The translations under genes and the position numbers were made by a program. From Neostapfia colusana (Eukaryota; Streptophyta; Magnoliopsida; Poales; Poaceae): DNA of 64,000 nt. The notes under the pieces are model-generated. The model was not told the DNA's origin. It ran no database searches and was given only the letters and a program-made list of their open reading frames with translations. Shown one piece after another: positions 33,219-44,060 of the stretch; position 1 is the first letter of the stretch, and each line of letters begins with the position of its first letter. Location: positions 54,901,652 to 54,965,651 of the forward strand of contig JASWHV010000012.1 in assembly GCA_030760725.1 (NCBI GenBank). Direction: 5' to 3'.

Positions 33219-35182
33219 CTGCAACCATACGACAATAAACATCAGTCCCGCAACATACTTCATGCTGTCCAATAAAATAGGCATAAAACATAATGACAGT
33301 AAAACATGCGATATATCTCGTATGCAGATAATGTAATAACTTTGCACAAGATACACCATTACCAGACCAAATACAAGCTAGTTAAATCCAAATTGACGGA
33401 CTTCCTCTTTGTAAGTTCATCTCAACTAGGTTTGGTCACTACGAGACGTTAATATCGCTTTGTCATCACGTATACTACCCTTTTATCTTCAATACGACAC
33501 AAACATGGTCTCTAGCGAAAGAAACTTGAGCAGGACATATACTCAAATCTTCCACTAGTTGAAGATAACCAATCATGAGTATGTTCTACTCCAATGGAAG
33601 TACATAATCCCCCTAGGGTACAATAATCTCTCAAATGAGTTCAACTGCATCCCTCTGCCAGAATGACCAGTTTCTACATATTCTAGATTTTGATCTGGTT
33701 CTGGGCATTGTCATGACTCAAGCTGAATACCAAAGTTAAATTTAACTTCAGTATCTTTCCAAATAGTATTTATTTGCCCTCAGATAAGCTCTGGTGAAAA
33801 AGTTATGATAATTCAAAGTCAACAGAATTTCTGGAAGAATTTCAACAGCACCTCCTTTGGAAGTTGCTGTTTTCAACTCTAATTTCCACTGAATTCCATG
33901 CTACAATTGCAGAAACTTTGAATTACGAAGATGTAACACATCTCCTACCCTTTTCAAAAATGTATTATGTGACAATTTTAGATTTTTCTACTGGAAGTTA
34001 TGCTTGAAAAACAGAACAGTCCAGAGAGTGTTTTGAATCTGTCCTGTTTCTGGACAGTTTACAATCATCTGGAATTTCAGCCAGTTTAAGGTGTGATTCA
34101 GCTCTGGAAGTCTACAACAAAGATGTAGAGTACTTAAACATATTTCCATAAATATATTCCACATCACCATTAGTTAAATAATCTGTGAGTTTATGCTCTG
34201 TCAACATTCGGGAAACTTATGCCCAAAACAGAGCACTCTGTTTTTCAATCCCTTTGAGATATCCTGATCAACTATGGCATTTTTCTACCCAACCAGGGTC
34301 CTAAATGTTGAAACTTAGTGATTTTAGTTCCTTGTTATCATTATATTTCATGCACATGCCTATGACATGTCGGTACTACGTTCCTCCCAAAAAGAAAATC
34401 CTAACCGGATTATACCGGCATATACGTCTCAAATGTGGCACTAAATGGTCGCTTGCACATGTATACTACAGGGGATACATACGTGGTTAGTACCTGCAGA
34501 AGAACACCCAATAATGATGCACTCACCGGTTATTTTCATTTCAGGCAGGTCCATATTTGAAAGTAAATACAAACGCCCATATCACTGCAATACGGCCGTC
34601 CTTGAGTTAAGCCACTCTCAAGGTACGTGATCGTGTTTTAACACCACACGACGGGGAACCTGAGTAGAGCGCAAACGGGTCGTCACGGTTGGGAATTTTA
34701 TTACCCCAACAGATACCACCTACTGCCCTGCAGGGCACGCCGATGGCAAGCGCTGCGTATGTCCTCCTGGGCGATTTCCAGACGAGCACACTCTCGCGTT
34801 ACTGACCACGCGATAGGTTCTGCACTTGCTTGCCTAATGCATGCTAGGGATCAGCATTTCATATGAACTCAGGAACATGAAGAGTCCAAGAGTTTCATAT
34901 TTACGTCTCACACCAAGCTGTGAGACCTATCCCTGAACCACGTTCCTCGTCAGGGGAGCTAACCGAAATTGAACCGCTTTCGGTGGCATTCCTTACCAAT
35001 CTTACCTGAACGTAGGTGCGTCGTTACATAATCAAAATTCAGAATTATAACACATATGTTAGTCTTGCCACTTTAAGTAACTATGCTAATATAGTCCTTA
35101 CTTGGGCAAACTAGCAAATCCTCACTGTAAACCTGAGTTTTCCCGTAATACACTCCTTAATTAGTGTGCTATCCCCAGTGCA
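33219..35182 (-). other. Leader of element A
   Basis: About 2 kb of untranslated sequence between primer site and gag, closely paralleled by 59409-61369 in element C and in part by 10527-11125 in Element 2. Conservation among copies suggests RNA-level roles such as packaging, but I can identify no specific structure. No gene is supported. Confidence 0.75.
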
Positions 35183-35194
35183 GCTCTGATACCA
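35183..35194 (-). promoter_or_regulatory. Primer-binding site of element A
   Basis: The minus strand reads TGGTATCAGAGC, three bases from the LTR2 edge at 35198; initiator-Met tRNA type. Confidence 0.9.
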
Positions 35195-35197
35195 GCC

Positions 35198-35808
35198 TGT
35201 GGCGGACCCGAATCCACTTATCTAGGATCACAGGGTGGTGCCGCTCGATGCGACACCTGATAGCACACATCATAAGAACGATATTGTATTACATAGAAAA
35301 CCAACTGAATATGTACAAACTAGTACAAGACTTCAGTTACAAACTAAAAATGGGATTACAAAAGCGGAAGCTATGTTTATACAAGTCACACCATCTACCT
35401 AGCAAAAGTCAGTTGCCCAGCCCTAGGGCAACCCAAACTAGCTGCACTCCTCAGCTCAGTGTGGCGTGTACTGTTCCCACTCAACCGTGGTCACCGACGG
35501 AGGGTAGCCCTCGCCGGTGGACTCGTAACCCGAGTCCGTGGGGTGGTCATCACCTGAAAAACACTTATAGCAGCAACCGTGAGCACAATGGCTCAACAAG
35601 ACTTAACCGACTCACCTAGGCATGAAACTCTACATGCTTTTACAACAAACATGGGATGGTAAATTTCAGCAAATGGACACGCCTACAAGTTCATCCTTAG
35701 TTCATCTTTTAGCCACAAGTTAACAGTTCATGAATATGAAATTTAGTAAGCAATATTTATCGACACGATATACACCTGCAGGGATACCCAAAGAGCACGT
35801 CACGTACG
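35198..35808 (-). repeat. LTR2, left segment
   Basis: It begins TGTGGCGGACCCGAATCC as LTR1 does. Relative to LTR1 it lacks about 122 bases between GTAAGCAATATTT and the CGATATACACCTGCAGGG block (junction near 35760). It ends in GTACG, the copia target duplication. Confidence 0.9.
35804..35808. repeat. Target-site duplication GTACG (left of copia)
   Basis: GTACG is repeated at 45774-45778. LTR1 has the uninterrupted site CACGTACGCCCACC near 18070. Confidence 0.95.
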
Positions 35809-36407
35809 TGTAGGATCGAAGTACACGTGTAAAGCTACCAGAGGGGGGTGAATAGTAGATAAAAACTTTTCAGCGGAAGCAACAAAACACCCCTCAGCAG
35901 AAAACTGATCGGTTAAAGAAACCGTGTGTGCGACTAATCTAAACATGTTCAACTGTGAAAAAACTAGTATTAGATTGTAGAGAATCAAGTCACGAAGACG
36001 TCACAACAAGAATCATGAAAATCTGTTGAGAGAAACTCAAGTTACGATCAAAAGATCGAACAAAGATCAATCTGTCCTACGCGAGAAAAACAGTTCTGGA
36101 ATACTGCAAAGAAACTCGTGTAGATCAGAAACCACATATTCAATGACCGTCAAATTTTTAAATATGATAGATAATCAGGTTGTGAAGACAAACAAAAAAG
36201 AATCACATCAATTGGATCTGTAAAACTCGAGTTATGATAAAACCACCGAAGCAAGTTAGTGCTGAACAGAAACTCGACGAGAAAAACTTGTCTGAAACAA
36301 GTCGGACGAACAAGGCACAAAAGTTCCTTTAGAATACGAATTTTATTTATCAAAACACAAGAGGAACAGCCCCAAAGTCGTGCACAACGAGCTCTGGCCT
36401 CCCTTGC

Positions 36408-36415
36408 TTATATAA
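36408..36415 (-). promoter_or_regulatory. TATA box of the copia LTR
   Basis: The minus strand reads TTATATAA within GGTTATATAAGCAAGGG. The same motif is at 44658-44665 in the 5' LTR, which would drive the element RNA. Confidence 0.65.
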
Positions 36416-37189
36416 CCAGCCCGAAGGCCAACTCAACTCAAACTAGGACTCCTACTCCTACTTGGATTCAAACTGTAACTTTCCAATACTGCTTAGGACT
36501 CTTCTATACGCAGATAGAAGCAATGTTAAGACTTCCAAACATCTTAGGAACGTATCCCACATTCCTAAAATAACTCAAATTCGTGACCCACACGAAATCC
36601 TATCATAACTAACTCAAAACTTTCCATATTTGAGTCAAACACGACTCAGCCGCAGCCTGAGTCCATGACCTAGTCGGTTGGACCTTTCCGACCAATTGTT
36701 TACGTCCACATCTCTTCATCACGCCTTGGAACCATGCAGCCACGTCCATGCACTCCTTGCACACGTGCAAACATCTTCCAACGACGTCCAAGATACCTTC
36801 ATATGCATTGTTCTTGATTCAAACATACTGCGCAACCTCCCGATCAACTCAACCACAATTCCTCCCGAACTTGGTTGTTGAACCTCATCTTCTCCCTAAG
36901 ACTAGTTCAATGGATCCCGTCACCAGCCATGTCTTGAACTCAAGCAACACCTGCACATGAATAAACAACCAATACTTCCGAGCACAAGACCTCGACTTGA
37001 CTCTCGTTAGTTCCGAAACTACAACATCTTACGTGAGCACCTCACACAAGCATGTTGTAAATCATAGCAAAATGATATCAGCCATAACCACCAAAACACA
37101 CCAAAAACTTAGTAAAATAATACTAAGCAAACTTTCCATAAGAGTAAAGCAAGTTTGAAACATTGCAAGTTAAAATCGGAACCATTGCA

Positions 37190-37450
37190 ATCAAGTTCCG
37201 AACCTTACCAAAGCTATCCGGATCTTGAACCGGACCTTACCAAAGCTAGTCGGACCCAGCGCCGGAGCTTACTAAAGCTTAGTCGGACCTAGCACAGAAC
37301 TTACCAAAGCTAGTCGGACCTAGCACCGGAGCTACCAAAAACAAGTCGGACCTAGCCAGAATAAGTCAGACCTAGACAAAGCAAGTCAGACCTTACGTCG
37401 GACCTTGCCGGAGCTACCCAAAACAAGTCGGACCTATCGTCGGACCTTGT
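37190..37450. repeat. CGGACCT repeat block in copia U3 (3' LTR)
   Basis: About ten imperfect units of the form ACCAAAGCTAGTCGGACCTAG, alternating with CACCGGAGCT, 20-35 bases apart. Several pairs form short inverted repeats such as CCGGACCTT...AACCGG. It lies 70-330 bases into U3, where enhancers are expected. Sireviruses are known to carry short repeated palindromic motifs in this position. Confidence 0.75.
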
Positions 37451-37523
37451 TAAAAAGGTGTTTTGGTAGTATTCAAAACTTTTATCGTAAAAACCAATGT
37501 ATTCAGCACACATAGGTCTCACA

Positions 37524-37732
37524 ATTTCCCCCTTGATGAATGCATTGGCAACACCACTTAAAATCCGAACATTGGCTTATTCACATGAAAAGTTTTGAAA
37601 ACAATTTCTCCCCCTTTGTAAATCAGAAATAAAATGAGAAGAAAAACAAAAATACCAAAAATTCTCCCCCTGAGAAGAATCGTGCCAAAACACTTGTGAA
37701 TGTGTGCAATGTGTAATCAATTTCTCCCCCTT
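37524..37732 (-). other. Multiple polypurine tracts of the copia element
   Basis: The tract next to the LTR (37524-37536) is followed by further AAGGGGGAGAAA-type purine runs at 37605-37618, 37662-37672 and 37721-37732 (minus-strand reading). Several such tracts in this spot are a known Sirevirus feature. Confidence 0.75.
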
Positions 37733-38517
37733 CGACAATGTATTCAGCAAGGTACAAAAGAGAAATTTTAATTTGTTATGAGCACATTATAACATATACA
37801 TATAAAACAAAGCTCATCCAAATCATACTATCAAGTAACTTACACTATCACATCAATGAGATACATAAAGTAGCGTAAGCCATGCTAGAGATCAAGTGTA
37901 ATTTTCAATTTAAACAAGTCATGATCTCACAAACTTAACTATTTCAAGACTTGAAAGCATGACACTTGTTGCTGCATTGTATTTATCATTTAAAGCACAA
38001 ATTTTGATCTTATGACATTTGCAAGAGATTATATGCAGCATCAGCCTTATTCTAACCAACCAAGCCAAGCCTATGTCATTTGACAGTCAGAAGCTTAAGG
38101 ACATGGTTTTAGTCATACACAACTCCTTTCAAGTTCATATCTAAGTGCAATGATAAGCCATCTCAAAAGAAGAAGTGTGACGCATGCATATTCTCTTGAT
38201 CTTTTCTCATTTTTTTATTTGAACATAAAAAATCAACATGTGAGTCGATTACTTGATTAATTCTTTATGATTAAAAGCACTTGTGAGCATGCAACAAGTT
38301 CAAAACGGCAAGAAAGTTCAACCATGAGCAGATTTAGTGTAAGTAATTATTCCAATTACTAGACATGGTAAAACTACAAAATGTATAACACGAGTAATGT
38401 AGTAAGAACTTTCAGCATGAAAAAGGAATCACAAAGTCATATATGCATGAAATACTATGCTCATATTATTTTAATTTCAGATTCACACATAGACTTCCCA
38501 AGTTTCAAAATTCTCCC
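37733..38517 (-). other. Non-coding 3' region of the copia element
   Basis: A/T-rich stretch between the RNase H stop and the polypurine tracts. Some Sireviruses carry an envelope-like frame here. I see no such open frame in this copy. Confidence 0.7.
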
Positions 38518-39543
38518 TCAATTTAAGCCATGAGGATGCATAACCCCTATTTCACTACGAATGTAACAAAAACGAGTGAAATCCAAAGGTTTTGTAAAAA
38601 TGTCAGCCAATTGTTGTTCGGTATCTACATGGTGAAGCACAATGTTCCCTTTTTCGATATTATCACGGAGAAAGTGATACCTGATGTCAATGTGCTTAGT
38701 TCTCGAATGTTGCACGGGGTTTTTAGCAATGCAAATGGCACTAGTGTTATCACAAAACAGTGGAACACTATCTAGATCAACCCCATAGTCCTTAAGTGTT
38801 TGAACAATCCAAAGAATTTGTGAGCAAGCACTAGCAGCAGCTACATATTCAGATTCGGCTGTGGATTGTGCAACTGAACTTTGTTTTCTAGAGGACCAGG
38901 CAACAAGTGAATTACCAAGAAAATGACCAGCACCAGAAGTACTTTTCCTAGCAATCCTACAACCCCAAAAATCAGCATCGGAAAAAGCTTTCAAAGTAAC
39001 GGTTGAGGAAGAAGGAAGAAAAATGCCAAATTCTTGAGTTCCATGTAAGTACCTGAGAATCCTTTTGACGGCTTGACGATGTGAAGCACGTGGGGAGGCT
39101 TGAAACCGTACACAACGATATACGCTGAATTGTATGTCCGGTCTTGATGCCGTGAGATACAAAAGTGATCTGATCATGCTTCTATATTCTTTTTTATCAA
39201 CGGGATCACAATCTTCATCAAGTTCAAGTGTTGTTGCTGTTCCCATTGGTGTCCGAAGAGGCTTGCTTTTGTCCATGTTGAAGCGCATTAGGAGATCTTT
39301 TGTATACTTTGTTTGATGCACAAAGCCCTCCTTGGTTTGCTTGATTTGCAGCCCCAAAAAGTATGTGAGTTCTCCCATCATACTCATCTCAAATTCTGAA
39401 CTCATCATAGCTGAAAACTTGGACACAAGATCATGAGAAGCACAACCAAAGATAATATCATCCACATACACTTGAACGAATAATGAGTCATTGCCATGCT
39501 TAAGCACAAAAAGAGTTTTATCAACCTTGCCCATGGTAAACCC
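38518..39543 (-). pseudogene. Copia RT C-terminal part and RNase H
   Basis: A 338-codon open frame with the RT catalytic box VYVDDIIFG (residues 23-31), FLGLQIKQTKEGF and YTKDLLMRFNM. The RT-RNase H connection SLLYLTASRPDIQF and RYLHGTQEFGI follows. RNase H has FSDADFWGC, RKSTSGAGHFLG, LVAWSSRKQSSVAQSTAESEY, FCDNTSAICIAKNP and HVDTEQQLADIFTKPL, ending MHPHGLN. This part is intact, but it is disconnected from the RT N-terminus by a frameshift near 39543, after FLLERG. Confidence 0.93.
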
Positions 39544-40376
39544 CTTTCAAGTAAGAATGTTTTTAACCTATCATACCATGCTCTAGGGGCTTGTTTGAGA
39601 CCGTACAAGGGTTTGGACAGTTTGTAAACATGATTAGGAAAATTTGGATTTTCAAAACCAGGTGGTTGTTTGACATAAACCACCTCATCTATGTAGCCAT
39701 TAAGAAAAGCACTTTTAACATCCATTTGATATAGCTTAAAACCTTTAGATGCAGCGAAAGCTAACAAAATTCTTATGGCTTCGAATCTAGCAACAGGAGC
39801 AAAAGTTTCATCAAAATCTAGACCTTCAACTCGTGTGAAACCTTGAGCAACCAACCTAGCCTTATTCCTAACCACAACCCCATCCTCACTTTGTTTATTT
39901 TTAAACACCCATTTAGTTCCAATTAAAGTGTGACCTTGAGGTGGAGGTACAAGTTTCCAAACATTATTTCTTTCAAAATTTTCTAACTCTTCTTGCATGG
40001 CAATAATCCAAGATTCATTAGTGAGTGCGTGTGATATATCTTTGGGTTCAAAAGAAGCAACAAAAGCAGAATGAGCATGAGAATTGGGGTCGAAAAACCT
40101 GGATCTTGTAACTCGTTCGTGCAAGCTTCCAATAATTTGTTGTGAAGGATGACTTTTGAGAATCCGGAGGGGAGTGGACACTTCACAAGCTTCTTCTTCT
40201 TCATGTTCATCACAAATAGATGAGCTTGTGACGTGAGGAGGATCTGGACCAGCAATGGTGGTCGTCGGTGCTGGCTGTGAATGAAGATCAGGAGCTGGAA
40301 AAATGTCATTAGCTGCTGAATTTTCGGGCAGCAGCACCACTTCTTCCTCTTCTTTAATGAAAATACTCTCCCCCTA
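39543..40376 (-). pseudogene. Copia RT N-terminal part
   Basis: RT opens with NNVWKLVPPPQGHTLIGTKW, then KARLVAQGFTRVEGLDFDETF, YQMDVKSAFLNGYIDEVVYV and KPLYGLKQAPRAWYDRL. An integrase-RT linker with Ala/Pro-rich acidic sequence precedes it, reaching a TAG stop at 40374-40376. The frame is lost near 39543. The Asp of QMDVKSAFLNG, part of the RT active site, is present. Confidence 0.92.
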
Positions 40377-41468
40377 CGGATATGGATCCGGACCTGCAAT
40401 ATTTGAACTAGTACCTGGGCTAGCTTCATCAAAATAAACCTCACAAGTCTCCACAGTTTTGTTAGTATCAAGTAAAAGCACACGGTAGCCTCTAGTATGA
40501 GATGGATAACCAAGAAACATGCCATCAACAGATCTAGCTTCAAATTATCAAGATTACCATGTTTCTTAATAAAGCATTTGCAACCAAAGACACTAGGCCA
40601 ATGTCCAAACCTGAGCTCATATGGTGTTTTACCTAGCTTAGCACGCAAGAAAACACGATTTGAGACATAACAAGCGGTTGCAATTGCATCAGCCCGAAAT
40701 TTCCTAGAAGTTTGATATTCATCAAGCATAGTCCTAGCCATCTCAACTAAGGTTCTGTTCTTTCTCTCTACAACACCGTTTTGTTGAGGTACATATGGTG
40801 AAGAAAATTGATGATATATTGCATTTTCAGCACAAGTGATCAAACGATTGATTTTTAAATTCGGTTCCATTATCACTTCTAATTGCTCTTAAAGATCCTA
40901 GGTAATCAATTGATAATCTAAGAAATAAAGTTCTAATGTGACTAAAAGCTTCATTTTTAGATGCCATAAAGTAAACCCAATAGTATCTAGAATAGTCATC
41001 AACAATCACAAGAACATACCATTTACCTCCGAAGGATTGAACACGTGAAGGTCCTACGGTGTCAAGGTGTAAAAGTTGACCCGGTTCAGTTGTCATGGTC
41101 ATTGTGAGAGGAGCATGTGAACCTGCAACCATCTTAGCATATCTACAAGAAGAGCACACAATTTCTTTGTCCCCTTTAAGCTTAGGCAGCCCACGTATGT
41201 GATCAAGAGCACTAACACGCGTGAGATGATCAAAGCCTACGTGACCAAGTCTACGATGCCAAAAATATAAATCTTTGGAATCATTTGCAACTAGACATCT
41301 ATGCTTAGAGGAAGACATATCAAAATCAGCTTTAAAAACTCTTCCAAACCGAGACATGTTAAAAATAAGTTCACTATTTGAACCTACAACTTTGCAGCAG
41401 TTTTTATTGAAAATAATTTCCAGATTTTCATCTAGCAATTGTGAAACAGAAAGCAAGTTGTATTTCAA
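40376..41468 (-). pseudogene. Copia integrase
   Basis: Pre-integrase zinc finger FWHRRLGHVGFDHL with CSSCRYAKM, then the core: LLHLDTVGPSRVQSFGGKWY (first Asp), VDDYSRYYWVYFM, IRSDNGTEFKN (second Asp), and after a frameshift near 40835, PYVPQQNGVVERKNRTL (Glu) and FGCKCFIKKHGNL. A second frameshift near 40540 disrupts the C-terminal GYPS-type segment. All three catalytic acidic residues survive but in two frames. Confidence 0.92.
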
Positions 41469-41671
41469 TTTTTTACAAGTGCCACATCCTTCAAAGTGTA
41501 GTGATCATTTACTCTAACTGAACCCTTAGCAATTATAGGAGTTGAAGAATTATCGGCAAAAGTAACATTCTCTACACGTGACACAAAAGAGAGAGGGGAG
41601 AACCATTCTTTGTTACCGTTCATGTGGCGTGAGCAATCTGAATCCACAATCCAAATGTTCCCCTTCCTCAA
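41465..41671 (-). pseudogene. Copia aspartic protease
   Basis: The frame has WIVDSDCSRHMNGNKEWF, VTFADNSSTPIIAKGSVRV and LKDVALVKN. The catalytic triplet is D-S-D rather than the usual D-S-G/A (codon near 41636-41638). A one-base shortening of an A run near 41476 creates a stop after VKN and separates it from YNLLSVSQLLDE. Both changes should disable it. Confidence 0.88.
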
Positions 41672-42790
41672 GCGTGTAACCTACATAGAAGCACAATACG
41701 TCGGTGACTCAATACTGGGGTTAGTTAAAAGGCATTTAGGAATCCAGTACTGAGTCACACGATGTCCAGCAGGAATAACATGCGAAAGCTGAGATAAAAC
41801 AGCAGGTTTATGAGTCAAAGTTTGAGATTTTTGTTCTTAACTACTGAGCTATGAGGTGTTACTTGTGTAGCACGAAAATCAGTAGCTCCGGAGGCAAAAA
41901 CTGAAGCTCCGGAGGCAAAAAATGAAGCTCCGGAGGTAAACTTTGAATATTTCTGACTCATAACAGCAGGTTGCATGTTCCTGACATTCGGTTTAGTATG
42001 TGCAGCAAATTTTGCATGAGAGTTATAAGATCTAGATTGCATTCTTTCCTTTTTATATTGTTTAGCTAGTCTATAACAAAAATCTATGACATGACTATCT
42101 CTACCACAATAGGTACAATGAAATTTAACATTGTGTTCATGTCTAGATGAGCATGCAGTATACTTATTTGAACCCGAATGTGACAAAACTCCTGCAGATT
42201 TAAAAACCACTTCTTTTTGTTTAGGAACTGTTTGAATCAAACCACTTTCTAATGATTTTAGAATTTTAGGTGGATGTTCCTTAGCATGAGCATGTGAATC
42301 AAAACCTAAAGCAGTTTTATCATTGCAAGACTTGGAAGAATTCAGCAGCAAGTTTAGGTTCTTATTCCCATTACAAAACCGATCTAATGTCTTATGCATG
42401 TTATCAAATTTATTTGATAGATCAAGGCAATTTTCACATGAAGTTTTTCCTTTTAATTTGCAATTGGAACAATATTTAACTTCATGAGAACGTAAAGCAT
42501 TGTTCAATATAGAAATTTCTTTCATAGCATCTTGTAGTTTCTTATCAAGATCATCGCAAGTAGAACAATGCAAATCAATTGTAGAACAACAAGCATCTTT
42601 CAAGTTTTTATCATTAAGTGCAGCAAGCTTTTTGTTCTTTTGATTTCAAGTTCAAGTTTATCAAGTGTGGAGGTGTGTGCACTTCTTAGAGAGGACAATT
42701 GTTCATATATTAAATCATATGAGGAACAAGAATCATCACTAGAAATCATGGATTTTAAACGATTAATTTCAGATTCTAGTGACTAAATTT
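41672..42790 (-). pseudogene. Copia gag 3' part: Cys-rich region and second zinc knuckle
   Basis: This minus-strand segment has helical, Cys-rich repeats (CCSTIDLHCSTCDDLDKKL, KYCSNCKLKGKTSCENC, DLSNKFDNMHKTLDRF) and a CCHC knuckle (CTYCGRDSHVIDFC) near 42100. An Ala/Ser/Gly-rich repeat with FASGAS units lies near 41880-41950. Such an extended gag with coiled-coil potential is typical of Sireviruses. A TAG near 42785 and a frameshift near 42635 break it. Confidence 0.85.
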
Positions 42791-43999
42791 TAACAACATT
42801 GTCCCTAAGTTTTTTGTCCTTTTTCTTAACAATAATAGTGGCACGAGAAATAGCATCACACATTTCTTTGCAAGTAGGACATACCTCTTCGTTGTCACTG
42901 TTGTGTTCTGCATCCTCCATATTGATTTTGATTTGCCCGCCATGAAACACAAGTTTGCCAGATCATCTTCATCTTCATCACTTCCAATGTCTACATCACT
43001 CGAGCCAAGTTTTTGAAGTGCGGTGATGAAACTGTTTATCAGTTTGCGTCCTGTAAAACCCTTCTTTTTCTTGTTGGTGTTGCCAAAAGAGGACTTGACT
43101 TTATTCTGCTTTTTATCACGGTTAGAAGGACCTGAAAGGTTAGGGCAATCTGTACAAAAGTGTCCTGTATTACCACATTCAAAGCATCGTTGAGGTACGG
43201 AGCTTCCTCTCCTTCTAGTTCTCACATTTTGCAATGCTTTTGAGAACCTAGTAGAAATAAGTACTAGCTCCTCCTCTGGAAACTGCTCAATCTGTTCCAG
43301 AGTTAGTGAAGACAACAAAGCAAGTGTATTGCTAGATGATTGGCCGGAGCAAGGCATATCACGTTGTGAGACAAATGCAATAGTCTTATTTGGGTTCTTA
43401 CGTGATATAATGTCAATTTCATGAGTTTTTAGCTTAGAATAAAGCACATCTAATGTAAGAGTACTCATGACAGTAGATTCACGTATGGATGTTATTTTCA
43501 TCTCCCAAATTGACATGTATAATGCACTTAGTAATTGACTAGCATTTTCAGCATCTGAAAAATTAACATTGACGCTACGCAAGTTGCTGAGAACTTTATT
43601 AAAGCGAGCAAAGAGGTCATCAATGGACTGACCGGGTTGCATCTCATAGCGCATGCATTCTTTCTTGAACATATCCTGTCTTACCTCCTTGATCGTGTTG
43701 GATCCTTCGTGGTAGTCACAAAGTGCTCTCCACACATCGTACGCCGATCGGAGGTGTGCAACACGGTCGAAGTCACTCTGAGTTAGTCCTTGTATGATCA
43801 AGTTCCGAGCCTTGTTGTTGTTGTCGACATCTCTCATGTTTGTAGCCGTGACTTGATCGTTTGAAGGCACATCATAAGGCTTGTACACATTTTCCCATAT
43901 TGCAAAGCCTTGCGCCTGGATGAAAGCTTCCATGCATGCCTTCCAAACCTGAAAATCAATACCACTAAACACACAAGGTTTGGCAGAGTATTTCTCCAT
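42776..43999 (-). pseudogene. Copia gag, capsid and first zinc knuckle
   Basis: It starts MEKYSAKPCVFSGIDFQVW at 43999, then AFIQAQGFAIWENVYKPYD, DFDRVAHLRSAYDVWRAL, HEGSNTIKEVRQDMFKKE, MQPGQSIDDLFARFNKVL, and a CCHC knuckle (CFECGNTGHFCTDC) near 43160, followed by a Lys-rich stretch and FITALQKLGSSDVD with acidic residues. A frameshift near 42940, after CFMAGKSKS, sends the rest out of phase. The start codon lies 61 bases from the LTR edge. Confidence 0.9.
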
Positions 44000-44045
44000 G
44001 ATGATTAGTTAAAACACGTGTAAATCACAAAGATTAGAGCAACCT

Positions 44046-44060
44046 GGTTCTGATACCAAT
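44046..44060 (-). promoter_or_regulatory. Primer-binding site of the copia element
   Basis: The minus strand reads ATTGGTATCAGAACC, initiator-Met type, directly at the 5' LTR edge. Confidence 0.8.

Larger units (their letters stand above)
35809..37523 (-). repeat. 3' LTR of the copia element (1715 bp)
   Basis: Runs from TGTAGGATCG to GTCTCACA. In the transcription sense it starts with a CGGACCT-rich repeat block (37450-37190), followed by a TATA box at 36408-36415. The open frames in it are duplicated in the other LTR and are not genes. Confidence 0.93.

Noticed and set aside
37733..38517. Envelope-like gene in the copia 3' region
   Set aside because: Expected in some Sireviruses, but there is no open frame of useful length on the minus strand here.
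38518..39534. Copia RT/RNase H frame as an intact functional gene
   Set aside because: It is open for 338 codons but starts inside RT, and the rest of pol and gag is broken by stops and frameshifts.
44046..44060. tRNA gene fragments at the CTCTGATACC motifs
   Set aside because: Only the 12-15 bases complementary to a tRNA 3' end are present, at LTR edges. They are primer-binding sites, not tRNA genes.
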